Source: Deltaproteobacteria bacterium (lineage in GTDB: Bacteria; Desulfobacterota; Deferrimicrobia; Deferrimicrobiales; Deferrimicrobiaceae). From it: a DNA stretch of 12,182 nt. Each line of letters opens with the position of its first letter. Position 1 is the stretch's first letter. The stretch is taken from NCBI GenBank assembly GCA_021802685.1, contig JAJZRM010000037.1:1-12182 (forward strand), read 5' to 3'. Positions 1 to 7,208 of this stretch are shown in pieces. The notes under the pieces were generated by a model, which was not told the origin of the DNA, did not search any database, and was given only the letters and a program-made list of their open reading frames with translations. The position numbers were made by a program, and so were the translations under genes.

Positions 1-2
1 TC

Positions 3-1010
3 GGCTTGGAGCCCCGCCTGTTCTTTACCGACAACGCCAACGAGTTCCGGGGGTTTGATCTCCGACGTTTTTGCGACGACAAACAGATCTCGCTGAGATG
101 GCGGCCGGTCAAGAGGCCCGAGTTCGGCGCGTTCATCGAGCGGATGATCAAAACCCTGAAGAATGAGGTCGCCACTCTCGACGGCACGACCTTGGCCAAT
201 CCGCAGGAGAGGGGAGAATACGACTCCGCGTTCAATTCCAATATGACCATCGACGAACTGGAGGAGTGGATCGCCCGCTTCCTCATCAACGAATACCACC
301 TGGACAAACATTCCGGAATCGGGATGCCGCCCAAGACGAAGTTCGAGCTTGCCGTTCTGGGAGACCCCGACGACCCGAACTCCATCCCGCTGGGTCTTCC
401 GGACCCGGTCGAGGATGAAGAAAACTTGAAGATCAGCCTCCTGCCTTCGATCGAAAGGACCGTGCAGAAGGACGGGATAACCATGGACGGCGTCCGGTAT
501 TTCCACGAAGTCCTGCGGAAGTGGATCAACCACGTCGATCCGAAGACCGGGGTCAAGTACCTGTTCATCGTCAAGTTCGATCCCCGGGACATCAGCAAGG
601 TGTATTTCTACGATCCGGTTCTGAAGGAGTATTTTCCGATTCCTTATCGCGACGTTTCTTATCCCGCCATTTCGTTCTGGGAGTTGCGGGAGATTCGCAA
701 ACGGCTCGCCGACGATGGAGTCCGGAACCCCAACGAGATGCAGATATTCGCGTCCCGGCAGAAACGGAGGGGGATCGAAGAAAAGAGCAGGAAGACCACG
801 AAAGCCATCCGGCGAAAACGGTCCGCGAAGGCCCATCACGACAAGACGAGGCAGGAAACCGGGCCGCAGTCCGGAAGAACCTCGGCGGCGGGCAAGGGCG
901 GGATTGCCGAACTGGAGAAGGCCGAGTGGGCCGCGCTGTTCGCGCAGGTGAAGGGATCCGACAGGATTGAAATCCTCTCGTCGGGGAAGGAGGAACGCGA
1001 CGATGGCTGA
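3..1010 (+). CDS. tnsB: TnsB/TniA-type DDE transposase, 3' part (5' end outside window)
   Basis: This is the catalytic transposase of a Tn7/Tn5053-like element, which would cut and join transposon ends with TnsC and TniQ. The frame is open to the left edge, so the TTG at base 6 is not a real start. About 335 residues are visible. The second catalytic Asp lies in FTDNANEF (codon at 30) and the catalytic Glu in GAFIERMIKTL (codon at 138), exactly 35 residues apart as in the DD(35)E integrase core; the first Asp is off-window. Residues about 150-230 of the visible part resemble the Mu-transposase C-terminal beta-barrel (VRYFHEVL, YLFIVKFDPRDISKVYFYDP). A very basic stretch follows (about 250-285), then a short tail (about 300-325, ELEKAEWAALFAQVKG) that could be the TnsC-contacting hook; that role is inferred. 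The stop overlaps the next start by 8 bases, so the two are probably translationally coupled. Confidence 0.93.
   Translation, partial: GLEPRLFFTDNANEFRGFDLRRFCDDKQISLRWRPVKRPEFGAFIERMIKTLKNEVATLDGTTLANPQERGEYDSAFNSNMTIDELEEWIARFLINEYHLDKHSGIGMPPKTKFELAVLGDPDDPNSIPLGLPDPVEDEENLKISLLPSIERTVQKDGITMDGVRYFHEVLRKWINHVDPKTGVKYLFIVKFDPRDISKVYFYDPVLKEYFPIPYRDVSYPAISFWELREIRKRLADDGVRNPNEMQIFASRQKRRGIEEKSRKTTKAIRRKRSAKAHHDKTRQETGPQSGRTSAAGKGGIAELEKAEWAALFAQVKGSDRIEILSSGKEERDDG
987..993 (+). promoter_or_regulatory. Ribosome binding site deciding the TnsC start
   Basis: AAGGAGG lies 9 bases before the ATG at 1003, inside the 3' end of the transposase gene. It favours that ATG over the in-frame TTG at 967. 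Confidence 0.75.
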
Positions 1011-1917
1011 CGACCTCGGCCACATTGAAAACCTGGTCCCCGAAGCCCGGCAAGCTCTCATCCGGGGCGACGACGAGGCAAGGGTTATGCTGATCAAGAC
1101 GGAGAAGTTCATCCCCTACGAAAAAGGGAACGATATACTGGAGCGCCTGGAAGAACTTCTCCGCGAGCCCAAGAAGCCGAGGATGCCTGGTTATCTGATC
1201 GTCGGCGACAGCGGCAACGGCAAGACCAGCATCCTGCGGAAGTTCTGCCGGACGCACCCCCCCACCGACGGCCTGGATGCGGAAGCGGTGCCCGTGGTCC
1301 CGGTGGAAGCGCCCGACGGCCCGGACCCGGATGCCTTGTACGAGTCCGTCCTGGAATACCTCATGGTTCCCTTCAAGCGGTCGGACAAGCGCGAGCAGAA
1401 AAAGCGCGACGTCAAATACTATTTGAAGGACGCCGGCACCAGGATGCTATGCGTCGACGAGCTCCACAATATACTCAACGGGACGAAGACCCGGCAGGGG
1501 ATGTTCCTCACCGCCCTGAAGGGTTTGACGAACCAGTTGTTGATGCCGATCGTGCTCGCCGGGACGAGAGAGGCCCTGAACGCGATAACCCAGGACGACC
1601 AGATTCGTAGCCGTTACCGGCCCTTGTTCCTTCCTCGCTGGAAAATGGACAAGGAATATGTGACGCTCCTGGCGAGCATCGAGAAGACCTTGCCCCTCAA
1701 AAAGCCGTCGCGTTTGGCTTCTCCGGAGCTGGCTCCGGAGATTCTGGAACGGTCCCATGGATTGCTCGGGGAGATCATCACCCTGATCAGCGAGGCAGCG
1801 GTCGCCGCCATCAGGACCACGAAGTCGGAGCGGATCACGCTCAAGGAGATCACAGAGTCAAAATACATCAGGCCCGCCACCGGCGACGATTACGCGAATC
1901 TGTTAGGCTCTCCCTGA
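1003..1917 (+). CDS. tnsC: TnsC/TniB-type AAA+ transposition regulator
   Basis: This ATPase of 304 residues links target selection (TniQ) to the transposase. Walker A is GDSGNGKTS (residues 68-76) and Walker B is MLCVDE (148-153). A sensor-1-like segment LAGTREA follows (185-191), then QIRSRYRPLFLPRW (about 200-213), where arginines suited to inter-subunit ATP contact occur in TniB proteins. The stretch after it (LPLKKPS, then SHGLLGEIITLISEAAVAAI) matches the usual TniB C-terminal pattern. The length is that of the short TniB form rather than the roughly 550-residue Tn7 TnsC, so it probably lacks the long N- and C-terminal extensions. ATG 1003 is chosen for its AAGGAGG site. The stop codon shares one base with the tniQ start (TGATG), which indicates a coupled operon. 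Confidence 0.95.
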   Translation: MADDLGHIENLVPEARQALIRGDDEARVMLIKTEKFIPYEKGNDILERLEELLREPKKPRMPGYLIVGDSGNGKTSILRKFCRTHPPTDGLDAEAVPVVPVEAPDGPDPDALYESVLEYLMVPFKRSDKREQKKRDVKYYLKDAGTRMLCVDELHNILNGTKTRQGMFLTALKGLTNQLLMPIVLAGTREALNAITQDDQIRSRYRPLFLPRWKMDKEYVTLLASIEKTLPLKKPSRLASPELAPEILERSHGLLGEIITLISEAAVAAIRTTKSERITLKEITESKYIRPATGDDYANLLGSP

Positions 1918-3086
1918 TGATCAGAAACATCCATAACCCTGCTCTGCGCGACGCCAGGTTCCCGCTCCATCCGCGCCCGCTGGAGGACGAACTCCTGAGC
2001 ACCTGGCTCATCCGAATCGCTTACAAGCACAAGACCGATCCCGTCAGCTTCGCCAATCTCTACTTGCCGGATTGGAAATTCATTCTGTGGAGCCGGGATT
2101 TCGACACGACGGCGGACCGGAAGCTTCTGGAGGCCCTGTCCTACAAGAGCAGACAGAGCGTCGAGGCCCTGTTTTCTCTCACCCTGAGGTCCTACGAGGG
2201 ATTCCTTGCGGAGGAACTTACCGATAAGACTCGGAACCTGCTCGTGCAGCCTCTCGTCAACTACTCCCATACCAAGGTGGGATACGGTCTGCGGTACTGT
2301 CCGCTCTGCCTGCGCGAAGACGAGATACCGTACTTCAGGAGGAAGTGGCGCCTGTCCTTCTCCACCGCGTGCGTGAAGCATTCCTGTTTCCTCCTCGACA
2401 GATGCACCGCATGTTCGACTCCGTTGACCCTGAGCAAGCTTCACGACGACCGGCCCGTCTTCCACTGCTACCGGTGCGGGCACGAATACGCCAAGTCGGA
2501 GGCGGAGGCCGTCGACGTGGGTTCATACGGTCTGAAAGCGATCGGCAAGCTTCACCGCGTTCTGGACGACGGTGTCTTCCGCGCAGGTGACGTGTGGACC
2601 TACTCGTTCGCGTTTTTCTCCGTGCTGAAGCAGCTCGTGAAGGTCGCCTACTGGTGGGGCAAGACCGAGGGATTCCTCGATCACGAGGTCATGACCGGAA
2701 AGATTGCCTACCTTTCCGGAAGGCCCCGGCTGAACCTCATCGAAAACATTCCGCTCAAGGAGCAGTACCTGCTCTTTTCGGGGCTCATGCGTCTCTTTGA
2801 GGATTTCCCCTCAAGGCTAATTCTGTTCTGCGAGACCAACAAGGTGAGAAAGACCGACCTGACGAAGGATATGCACTCCGTTCCCTTCTGGTATTCCCGT
2901 GTCGCAGAGCGGTTCAACGGCGAGTATTGCGCGATCAGTCCGGAGGAGGTGAGCAGCGTGATTACTTACCTCAAGGACCGAAGGATACCCATAAGCGCAG
3001 CCAAGGTGTCCAGGCTGGTTGGAAGAGGCATCGACTTCAGGAAAAGGGAGGATCTTCGCGTCTTGTTTTCTAATGGACAGTGCTGA
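1917..3086 (+). CDS. tniQ: TniQ/TnsD-type target-selection protein
   Basis: TniQ-family proteins bring the TnsC-transposase complex to a target, either by binding DNA directly (TnsD) or by docking on another complex. The N-terminal signature is visible at 21-34 (PLEDELLSTWLIRI). It is followed by the paired zinc fingers: C128-P-L-C131, C152-V-K-H155, C163-T-A-C166 and C184-Y-R-C187 with H189. At 389 residues it is longer than the minimal TniQ of type V-K CRISPR transposons and shorter than Tn7 TnsD. The C-terminal half (about 200-389) is therefore a full extra region. Its end (ISPEEVSSVITYLKDRRIP, then AAKVSRLVGRG) looks like a helix-turn-helix, suggesting direct DNA recognition; this is inference. 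Start codon ATG 1917 overlaps the tnsC stop. No gene follows on this strand. Confidence 0.93.
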   Translation: MIRNIHNPALRDARFPLHPRPLEDELLSTWLIRIAYKHKTDPVSFANLYLPDWKFILWSRDFDTTADRKLLEALSYKSRQSVEALFSLTLRSYEGFLAEELTDKTRNLLVQPLVNYSHTKVGYGLRYCPLCLREDEIPYFRRKWRLSFSTACVKHSCFLLDRCTACSTPLTLSKLHDDRPVFHCYRCGHEYAKSEAEAVDVGSYGLKAIGKLHRVLDDGVFRAGDVWTYSFAFFSVLKQLVKVAYWWGKTEGFLDHEVMTGKIAYLSGRPRLNLIENIPLKEQYLLFSGLMRLFEDFPSRLILFCETNKVRKTDLTKDMHSVPFWYSRVAERFNGEYCAISPEEVSSVITYLKDRRIPISAAKVSRLVGRGIDFRKREDLRVLFSNGQC

Positions 3087-3147
3087 TTCCTTCGCGTCTC
3101 TGTTTCGCTTATTCTGCCTTATTCCATTCCTCTCTACCTCACGCGAA
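3054..3147. repeat. Three copies of heptamer TTCGCGT around the tniQ 3' end
   Basis: CTTCGCGTCT occurs at 3054-3063 (last codons of tniQ) and again at 3090-3099, with T-rich sequence after both (TGTTTTCTAAT and CTGTTTCGCTTAT). The inverse ACGCGAA is at 3141-3147, so copy 2 and copy 3 could pair as a 7-base stem with a 43-base loop. They fall in the 95-base gap between convergent genes. The set could be protein-binding sites, part of an intergenic terminator, or chance. No terminal TGT...ACA transposon end is recognisable beside them. Confidence 0.35.
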
Positions 3148-3181
3148 TTTGGCTACCGGCACGGTCGTCCACGGAGCACCG

Positions 3182-4177
3182 TCATTTGGAGTAAAGCGGG
3201 ATTTGGCCCAGATCAGGAATACTTCTGCGCCTACCCTTCGCTGTTTGCGTTATGCTCATCACGGCTCTGACTTCCGTTTCGACTTTCGTCACAAGGTTTC
3301 TCGCATCGACAGCCAACAAGTCGTCGCAGGTGAGCACGGTCCTCTTGAACGCCACCAACGACTCCTTGGTGGCTCCGTAGTCGCCTTTTCGAACATCATC
3401 CTTGAGGGCTTGGTATGGTTTCGACAGCTCAGGGATCTTGAACCAGTCGTCCCGGGTTCGGGACGCCACGACCTGCAGAATCATGTATGGATAATCCCCG
3501 AAGGGCTGCGCGTTCCGGTCCACGAGTCGATAATCCGAACCGTCCACCCGGATGTCGTTGACGTTGATCGTCCCCTTGGGTGCACGCATCACAAGGTAGT
3601 AGCCCGTCTCGGGGCTTGGATTATTGACCGCGACGCCGATTTCCAGAACTGAATCGTCTTCCCCGCCCGTGAGAAGGTTGATGCCTTCCTTGAGGGGTTC
3701 GGCAAAGGGGAGCGCGGCATTGATATAGGATACGCCTGCGAGACTGGACATTTTTTCCAGGACCGACAGGAACGGCGCAGCGAGATCCGCCGATTTGATT
3801 GAAAACAGACCCACCTCCATTTCCAAGTCGCCGCCGCGATATGGAACGGGACCGAGAAGTCGCTGCCCGATCTGAATAACTTGGTCGACGCGTTTCGCGT
3901 CCACGTCCTTCAACTTGCTCGGCGTCGTCAGAACATTGAACTCGGCGGTCTTTCCCGACAGGTGCGGAAGCGAAATGTGGCTGTGAACAGCCCCATAGAA
4001 TCTTGTTAGTCCCCTCCGAACGTCCACCACCCGCAAGGATTGAAGAAAAACACTCAGGTAGCACGTGTCGGGAGCCACCCGCTCACGCGAAACATTGCCG
4101 GGGACCTGCTGGGGTTCCAGAGGAGAATATGTCCAATCCTTGACCCGAGTCGTGAAGATACTGCTCCACCATCCCAT
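3182..4177 (-). CDS. Unrecognised 331-residue partner of the trypsin-like protease
   Basis: I do not recognise this family. ATG 4177 is preferred because GGAGG sits 7 bases upstream and the ORF begins just after the protease stop. An earlier in-frame ATG at 4261 would overlap the protease gene by 65 bases and lacks comparable support. The protein has no clear signal peptide or membrane segment. Its middle (about 115-240) alternates hydrophobic and polar residues as in a beta-sandwich (LEMEVGLFSI, VLEIGVAV, TGYYLVMRAP, YMILQVVASR). The C-terminal part (about 250-310) looks helical, and an Arg/Lys-rich patch lies near the end (AKGRRRS). The 19-base gap to the protease implies co-transcription, so it may be the protease's substrate, sensor or inhibitor. 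That role is inferred from position only. Confidence 0.75.
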   Translation of the reverse strand: MGWWSSIFTTRVKDWTYSPLEPQQVPGNVSRERVAPDTCYLSVFLQSLRVVDVRRGLTRFYGAVHSHISLPHLSGKTAEFNVLTTPSKLKDVDAKRVDQVIQIGQRLLGPVPYRGGDLEMEVGLFSIKSADLAAPFLSVLEKMSSLAGVSYINAALPFAEPLKEGINLLTGGEDDSVLEIGVAVNNPSPETGYYLVMRAPKGTINVNDIRVDGSDYRLVDRNAQPFGDYPYMILQVVASRTRDDWFKIPELSKPYQALKDDVRKGDYGATKESLVAFKRTVLTCDDLLAVDARNLVTKVETEVRAVMSITQTAKGRRRSIPDLGQIPLYSK

Positions 4178-4184
4178 GCAGGGG

Positions 4185-4189
4185 CCTCC
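4185..4189 (-). promoter_or_regulatory. Ribosome binding site deciding the start at 4177
   Basis: Read on the - strand, GGAGG lies 7 bases before ATG 4177 and just after the protease stop (4197-4199). It supports the shorter, non-overlapping start for the downstream gene. Confidence 0.65.
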
Positions 4190-4196
4190 GATCGCG

Positions 4197-5330
4197 CTAC
4201 AGTTCGCGAAGTTTGTGAACTTTGTATACGGAATCGGCCCATATCCACGCCGAAAACTCAAGGTCTGTTGCGGGGTCTACCGCCAAGCCGGTCCTGATAA
4301 AGGAGAAACCGAGGATATGGTCGTCGCTGTCGACGAGGGCGGCACCGGAGTCGCCGGGTTCCGTCACGGCCGTGGTGATAACCTTGAGTTGACTATAGGG
4401 ATGTACAAAGGGTATGTCGGGACTCCATCCGGTAACCTTCGCCGAGCGGAGGCCGGAGGTGATCCCTTCGAATTGGACATGCTCGCTCGATCGCGGCGAG
4501 ACGCCCGAGAGGGGACCGTGTTTTCCGCGGTGCTGGTCAGCGCCGGCCCCAAGCGGGATTTCGACGAAACAACTGTCGCTCATCCAGTCCGTGTTCTGTA
4601 TCGTTCCGTTTATCCCGTTGATCTCGACGTCGGTAACGCCGGGGCTGACGGTCGCATGGGAATCCGTTACCGCGTGCAAGGCGATCGTGATCCCGGTTCG
4701 GCCCTGTGCATCTCTTGCGATCGTACCGGCGGTCGATGTGGGTATTCCACCCGCGCAGGGCGCCACCCCCCACGGCGGACTAGGCACGGACGTATGCCGA
4801 ATGACTGGAGGCCGGGTAACCAGGATTCCGAATGGTTTTGCCTTTGCCGCTTCGATGGCGAGTTGCGCGTCGACGTTCTCCACCAACTGGATGAACCTCA
4901 TCTCGAAATCGCTGTTGGCATTTGACAGATTGTAGTTCGTCCGCTGCGCAATCCGACGATTCTGCCAGCGCTTCCATCCCTCAACAAGTTCTTCCCGTGG
5001 TACCTCCATCGGAAGGCCTGTTGGCTCGCTCTTGCCATATGCCGGGTCGAATACGACCAAGTCGTATCGGGGGCTGAAACCCTCTCCGTGGCTCACCACG
5101 ATGGTTTCCGCTCTTCTGACGGACTCGGGCGAGGCCCCCGCCCTTTGCAGGGTGCGGGCGTAGGAAGGCGTGTGAATGACGATTTGCCAGAACAGGGTCG
5201 CGATCAGCGGATCCGTGTGGATTTCGCTCCGGACGATCTTGTATAGACGCTCCGATGCGGGACCCACACCATGGAGAGTGCCGCCGGTCTCTGTGCCCAA
5301 ATAAGTGGTGGCAAATGACGCAAGGTCCAT
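4197..5330 (-). CDS. Intracellular trypsin-like serine protease with novel N-terminal region
   Basis: A chymotrypsin-fold protease occupies the C-terminal half of this 377-residue protein. The likely catalytic triad is His219 (TIALHAVTD), Asp252 (MSDSCFVEI) and Ser328 (EPGDSGAALV). The VQFEGITSGLRSAKV segment before the serine is the typical strand pattern of the second barrel, and GFSFIRTG follows it as expected. The first 190 residues match nothing I know. They are partly helical (EELVEGWKRWQNRRIAQR, DFEMRFIQLVENVDAQLAIEAAKA) and could be a sensing or adaptor domain. There is no signal peptide, unlike secreted or periplasmic trypsin-like enzymes, so it probably acts in the cytoplasm. AAGGAGG lies 10 bases before ATG 5330. 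Cytoplasmic trypsin-like proteases are known effector domains of bacterial conflict systems; assignment to one here is inference. Confidence 0.87.
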   Translation of the reverse strand: MDLASFATTYLGTETGGTLHGVGPASERLYKIVRSEIHTDPLIATLFWQIVIHTPSYARTLQRAGASPESVRRAETIVVSHGEGFSPRYDLVVFDPAYGKSEPTGLPMEVPREELVEGWKRWQNRRIAQRTNYNLSNANSDFEMRFIQLVENVDAQLAIEAAKAKPFGILVTRPPVIRHTSVPSPPWGVAPCAGGIPTSTAGTIARDAQGRTGITIALHAVTDSHATVSPGVTDVEINGINGTIQNTDWMSDSCFVEIPLGAGADQHRGKHGPLSGVSPRSSEHVQFEGITSGLRSAKVTGWSPDIPFVHPYSQLKVITTAVTEPGDSGAALVDSDDHILGFSFIRTGLAVDPATDLEFSAWIWADSVYKVHKLREL

Positions 5331-5489
5331 TGTGTCGGTACCTCCTTGCTGGATGGCGACCGAAACGGAACCAGCCCCGTTCTATCCTTGTTCTTTGCGG
5401 CGCTGGCTTCTCCCCTCCTGTTACAACCGCCGCGTGCGATATTTCATGTTTGTTCCCGAAGACGTTGGTTTGGCAACCCGAGAGTCACC

Positions 5490-5933
5490 CTACTGGCAAT
5501 ATTTTTTCCAGTCCGGCTCGAACTCACATGCCGCGGCAATGTCCTTTTCCCAGTACCGAATGTCCACCTTGTTCAGGGTGCAACTGAAGTCCTCCAGAAG
5601 CTTGTTCCCGCTCTCCAGATCGCACAGGACGACCGAATAATCATTGTCGACGGCCCGGGCCCGGAGGCGGTAGCCTTCCTTGATCCGCTCGACCTTTTCC
5701 TTGTCCGGATAGACTTTTTCGAGGACGCCGATGAACTCATTCTCGTCGAACTCGGGGGGCACCGTTTTCCCCTGCTTCCCGTAGTAGGCCGTGATCTTCT
5801 TCGACATGTCCGAGAGGGTGACTTCCAGGGCCGAATACTGCTTTATCTTCTCCTCGTCTGCTTTGGCGAAGAAGCTTCCGATGGAGCATCCCCACAGGAC
5901 GAACGCAAGAAGAAACGGCGCCAATTTCCTCAT
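5490..5933 (-). CDS. Small cysteine-rich lipoprotein, function unknown
   Basis: The 147-residue product has a short lipoprotein signal (MRKLAPFLLAFVLWGC) with a lipobox ending at Cys16; Trp at -2 is atypical. ATG 5933 is chosen because AGGGAGA lies 5 bases upstream and because it places the signal at the N-terminus. An in-frame ATG at 5975 would bury the signal and overlap the upstream gene. The mature part is charged and probably helical. Four further cysteines near the C-terminus (VVLCDLES, FSCTLNK, AACEFE, KKYCQ) could form disulfides in the periplasm. It starts 13 bases after the phospholipase-like gene stop, so the two are co-transcribed. Its role could be partner or immunity protein of that enzyme (inference). 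The 156-base gap downstream to the protease start contains no strong terminator that I can see. Confidence 0.8.
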   Translation of the reverse strand: MRKLAPFLLAFVLWGCSIGSFFAKADEEKIKQYSALEVTLSDMSKKITAYYGKQGKTVPPEFDENEFIGVLEKVYPDKEKVERIKEGYRLRARAVDNDYSVVLCDLESGNKLLEDFSCTLNKVDIRYWEKDIAAACEFEPDWKKYCQ

Positions 5934-5946
5934 TGGAGTCTCCCTT

Positions 5947-6885
5947 TCAGGACCAGAAATGGATTTTCTCCTCATCGACGCCGGTGTCCAGGTTCCAGTT
6001 CCTGATGTAGGAGTCGAGGCCGGCTAAATTTCGTTTTTCGATGTCGACGAACAGCCTGTGCCACACGTCGACCACCGCAGCCACCGCCTTGTCGAAGACG
6101 TCCTCCCGGAACCTCCCCTTCCTGCCTCCCGGGAGTTGGACCTCCTGGACGAATATCCGCCTCTCCTCCGGATCGAAATCCTCCACTCGTTTGTAGACGA
6201 GGTTTGTCTCCTCGCCAATGTGCCGGAAGACCGGGATCGGCATCTCCTCCGCGACGGAAATCCGCGAGAGGAAGTTTTCGTGCCATTCGTCGGGCTGGAT
6301 GCGGTCAAACCTGTCCGTCCCCCCGGGGTGGCTGCGCTGCAGAGCGCCTTCCCAGAACGTCTTGATCGCGGGGTGTATCCTCTCATTATCGTCAGGGTCC
6401 GAGCACATCCCGAGTATCTCCACGTAATCCGAATACCGCAGTTCCGTATTCTTGATCTCCCGGAAGATGAAGCTGTCCTGGATCATCTCGCAATGCCGGT
6501 GTTCGCTGGAATTAAATAGGTAAGGGCCGACGATCGCGTTGACCACGGGATGGACCACGGAATCTGCAATGACGTGGGTCACGAAACCGCAGAGCCAGGC
6601 AAGGCAGATCTCGAACTCCTCGTCCTTCCGGTTCAGAAGTCCGGCCGCCGCCGCTTTGACGAGCTCCCCGGTGTTCTCGTAATGCATCCGGTCCGCCCAG
6701 GTGTGGACCTTGAGCATGGCGCTCTTGAGGTCGGTGAGGTAGGGATAGTCCGGGCCCACCGCGCCGAGGTTGACGAAGTGGTTGAATCCCAGGACCACGC
6801 TGAAGTACGGATGTTTGCGCCCAGACTTCCTGTATCTCTCCAGCGCGTCCTCGACGATCATCCAGTGCGTGAACGTTCCAGCCAT
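5947..6885 (-). CDS. Zinc-dependent phospholipase C-like protein
   Basis: The 312-residue protein matches the zinc-dependent phospholipase C / S1-P1 nuclease fold. Likely metal ligands are His7 (FTHWMI), Asp46 (GAVGPDYPY), His61 and Asp65 (HTWADRMHY), His104 and Asp108 (GFVTHVIADSVVHP), His112, and the SSEHRHCEMIQDSF segment (about 126-139). These occur in the order seen in the family. Activity on phospholipids or another phosphodiester is inferred from the fold. Unlike the classical secreted enzymes it has no signal peptide, so it should be cytoplasmic unless exported by another route. AGGAGA lies 5 bases before ATG 6885. It sits between an 87-residue helical protein (upstream) and a lipoprotein (downstream) in one apparent operon. 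Confidence 0.87.
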   Translation of the reverse strand: MAGTFTHWMIVEDALERYRKSGRKHPYFSVVLGFNHFVNLGAVGPDYPYLTDLKSAMLKVHTWADRMHYENTGELVKAAAAGLLNRKDEEFEICLAWLCGFVTHVIADSVVHPVVNAIVGPYLFNSSEHRHCEMIQDSFIFREIKNTELRYSDYVEILGMCSDPDDNERIHPAIKTFWEGALQRSHPGGTDRFDRIQPDEWHENFLSRISVAEEMPIPVFRHIGEETNLVYKRVEDFDPEERRIFVQEVQLPGGRKGRFREDVFDKAVAAVVDVWHRLFVDIEKRNLAGLDSYIRNWNLDTGVDEEKIHFWS

Positions 6886-6942
6886 GCCGTTCTCCTGGCC
6901 CGTCGGCTTCCTACGGTCTACGTGCCTCGGGCCGCTCCCTTA

Positions 6943-7206
6943 TCAGGCGAGGATCTTGACGAGCTTCACGACGATCCCGGCGAACCGGTCGACGTTCTCC
7001 TTCAGGTGAGCCACCTTTTCGTTTTCGTCCGTGGCCGCCTTCACGACCTTCAGAAGCTCCAGAAGCGTATCCTTGTCCTCCCGGGCCGGGAAATACTTCT
7101 TGATCTCGGCGTCGGTCAACCGGCAAAGGCTGGAGAGTTCGGATGCGTACTGCTTGTCGGTTGCTTCCGCCGCTCTGCGTGCCGCATCTTCGAAGGGATT
7201 CGGCAT
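6943..7206 (-). CDS. 87-residue helical protein of unknown function
   Basis: This is a short charged protein (starts MPNPFEDAARRAAEATDK), mostly predicted helix by composition. It ends in a hydrophobic amphipathic helix (DRFAGIVVKLVKILA) that could contact membrane or another protein. Two ATGs are possible, 7212 and 7206. AGGGAG (7215-7220) is 2 bases from the first and 8 from the second, so 7206 is preferred. The 7212 ATG overlaps the preceding stop as ATGA, so coupling to the upstream lipoprotein is likely either way. A longer in-frame reading upstream only shadows the lipoprotein gene. It lies 57 bases before the phospholipase-like gene. I do not recognise the family. Confidence 0.77.
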   Translation of the reverse strand: MPNPFEDAARRAAEATDKQYASELSSLCRLTDAEIKKYFPAREDKDTLLELLKVVKAATDENEKVAHLKENVDRFAGIVVKLVKILA

Positions 7207-7208
7207 GG

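Noticed and set aside
3153..3184. Short stems (such as ACGG/CCGT) in the convergent gap as a terminator for the protease-partner gene
   Set aside because: Stems of 4-5 bases without a following T-run are too weak to call.
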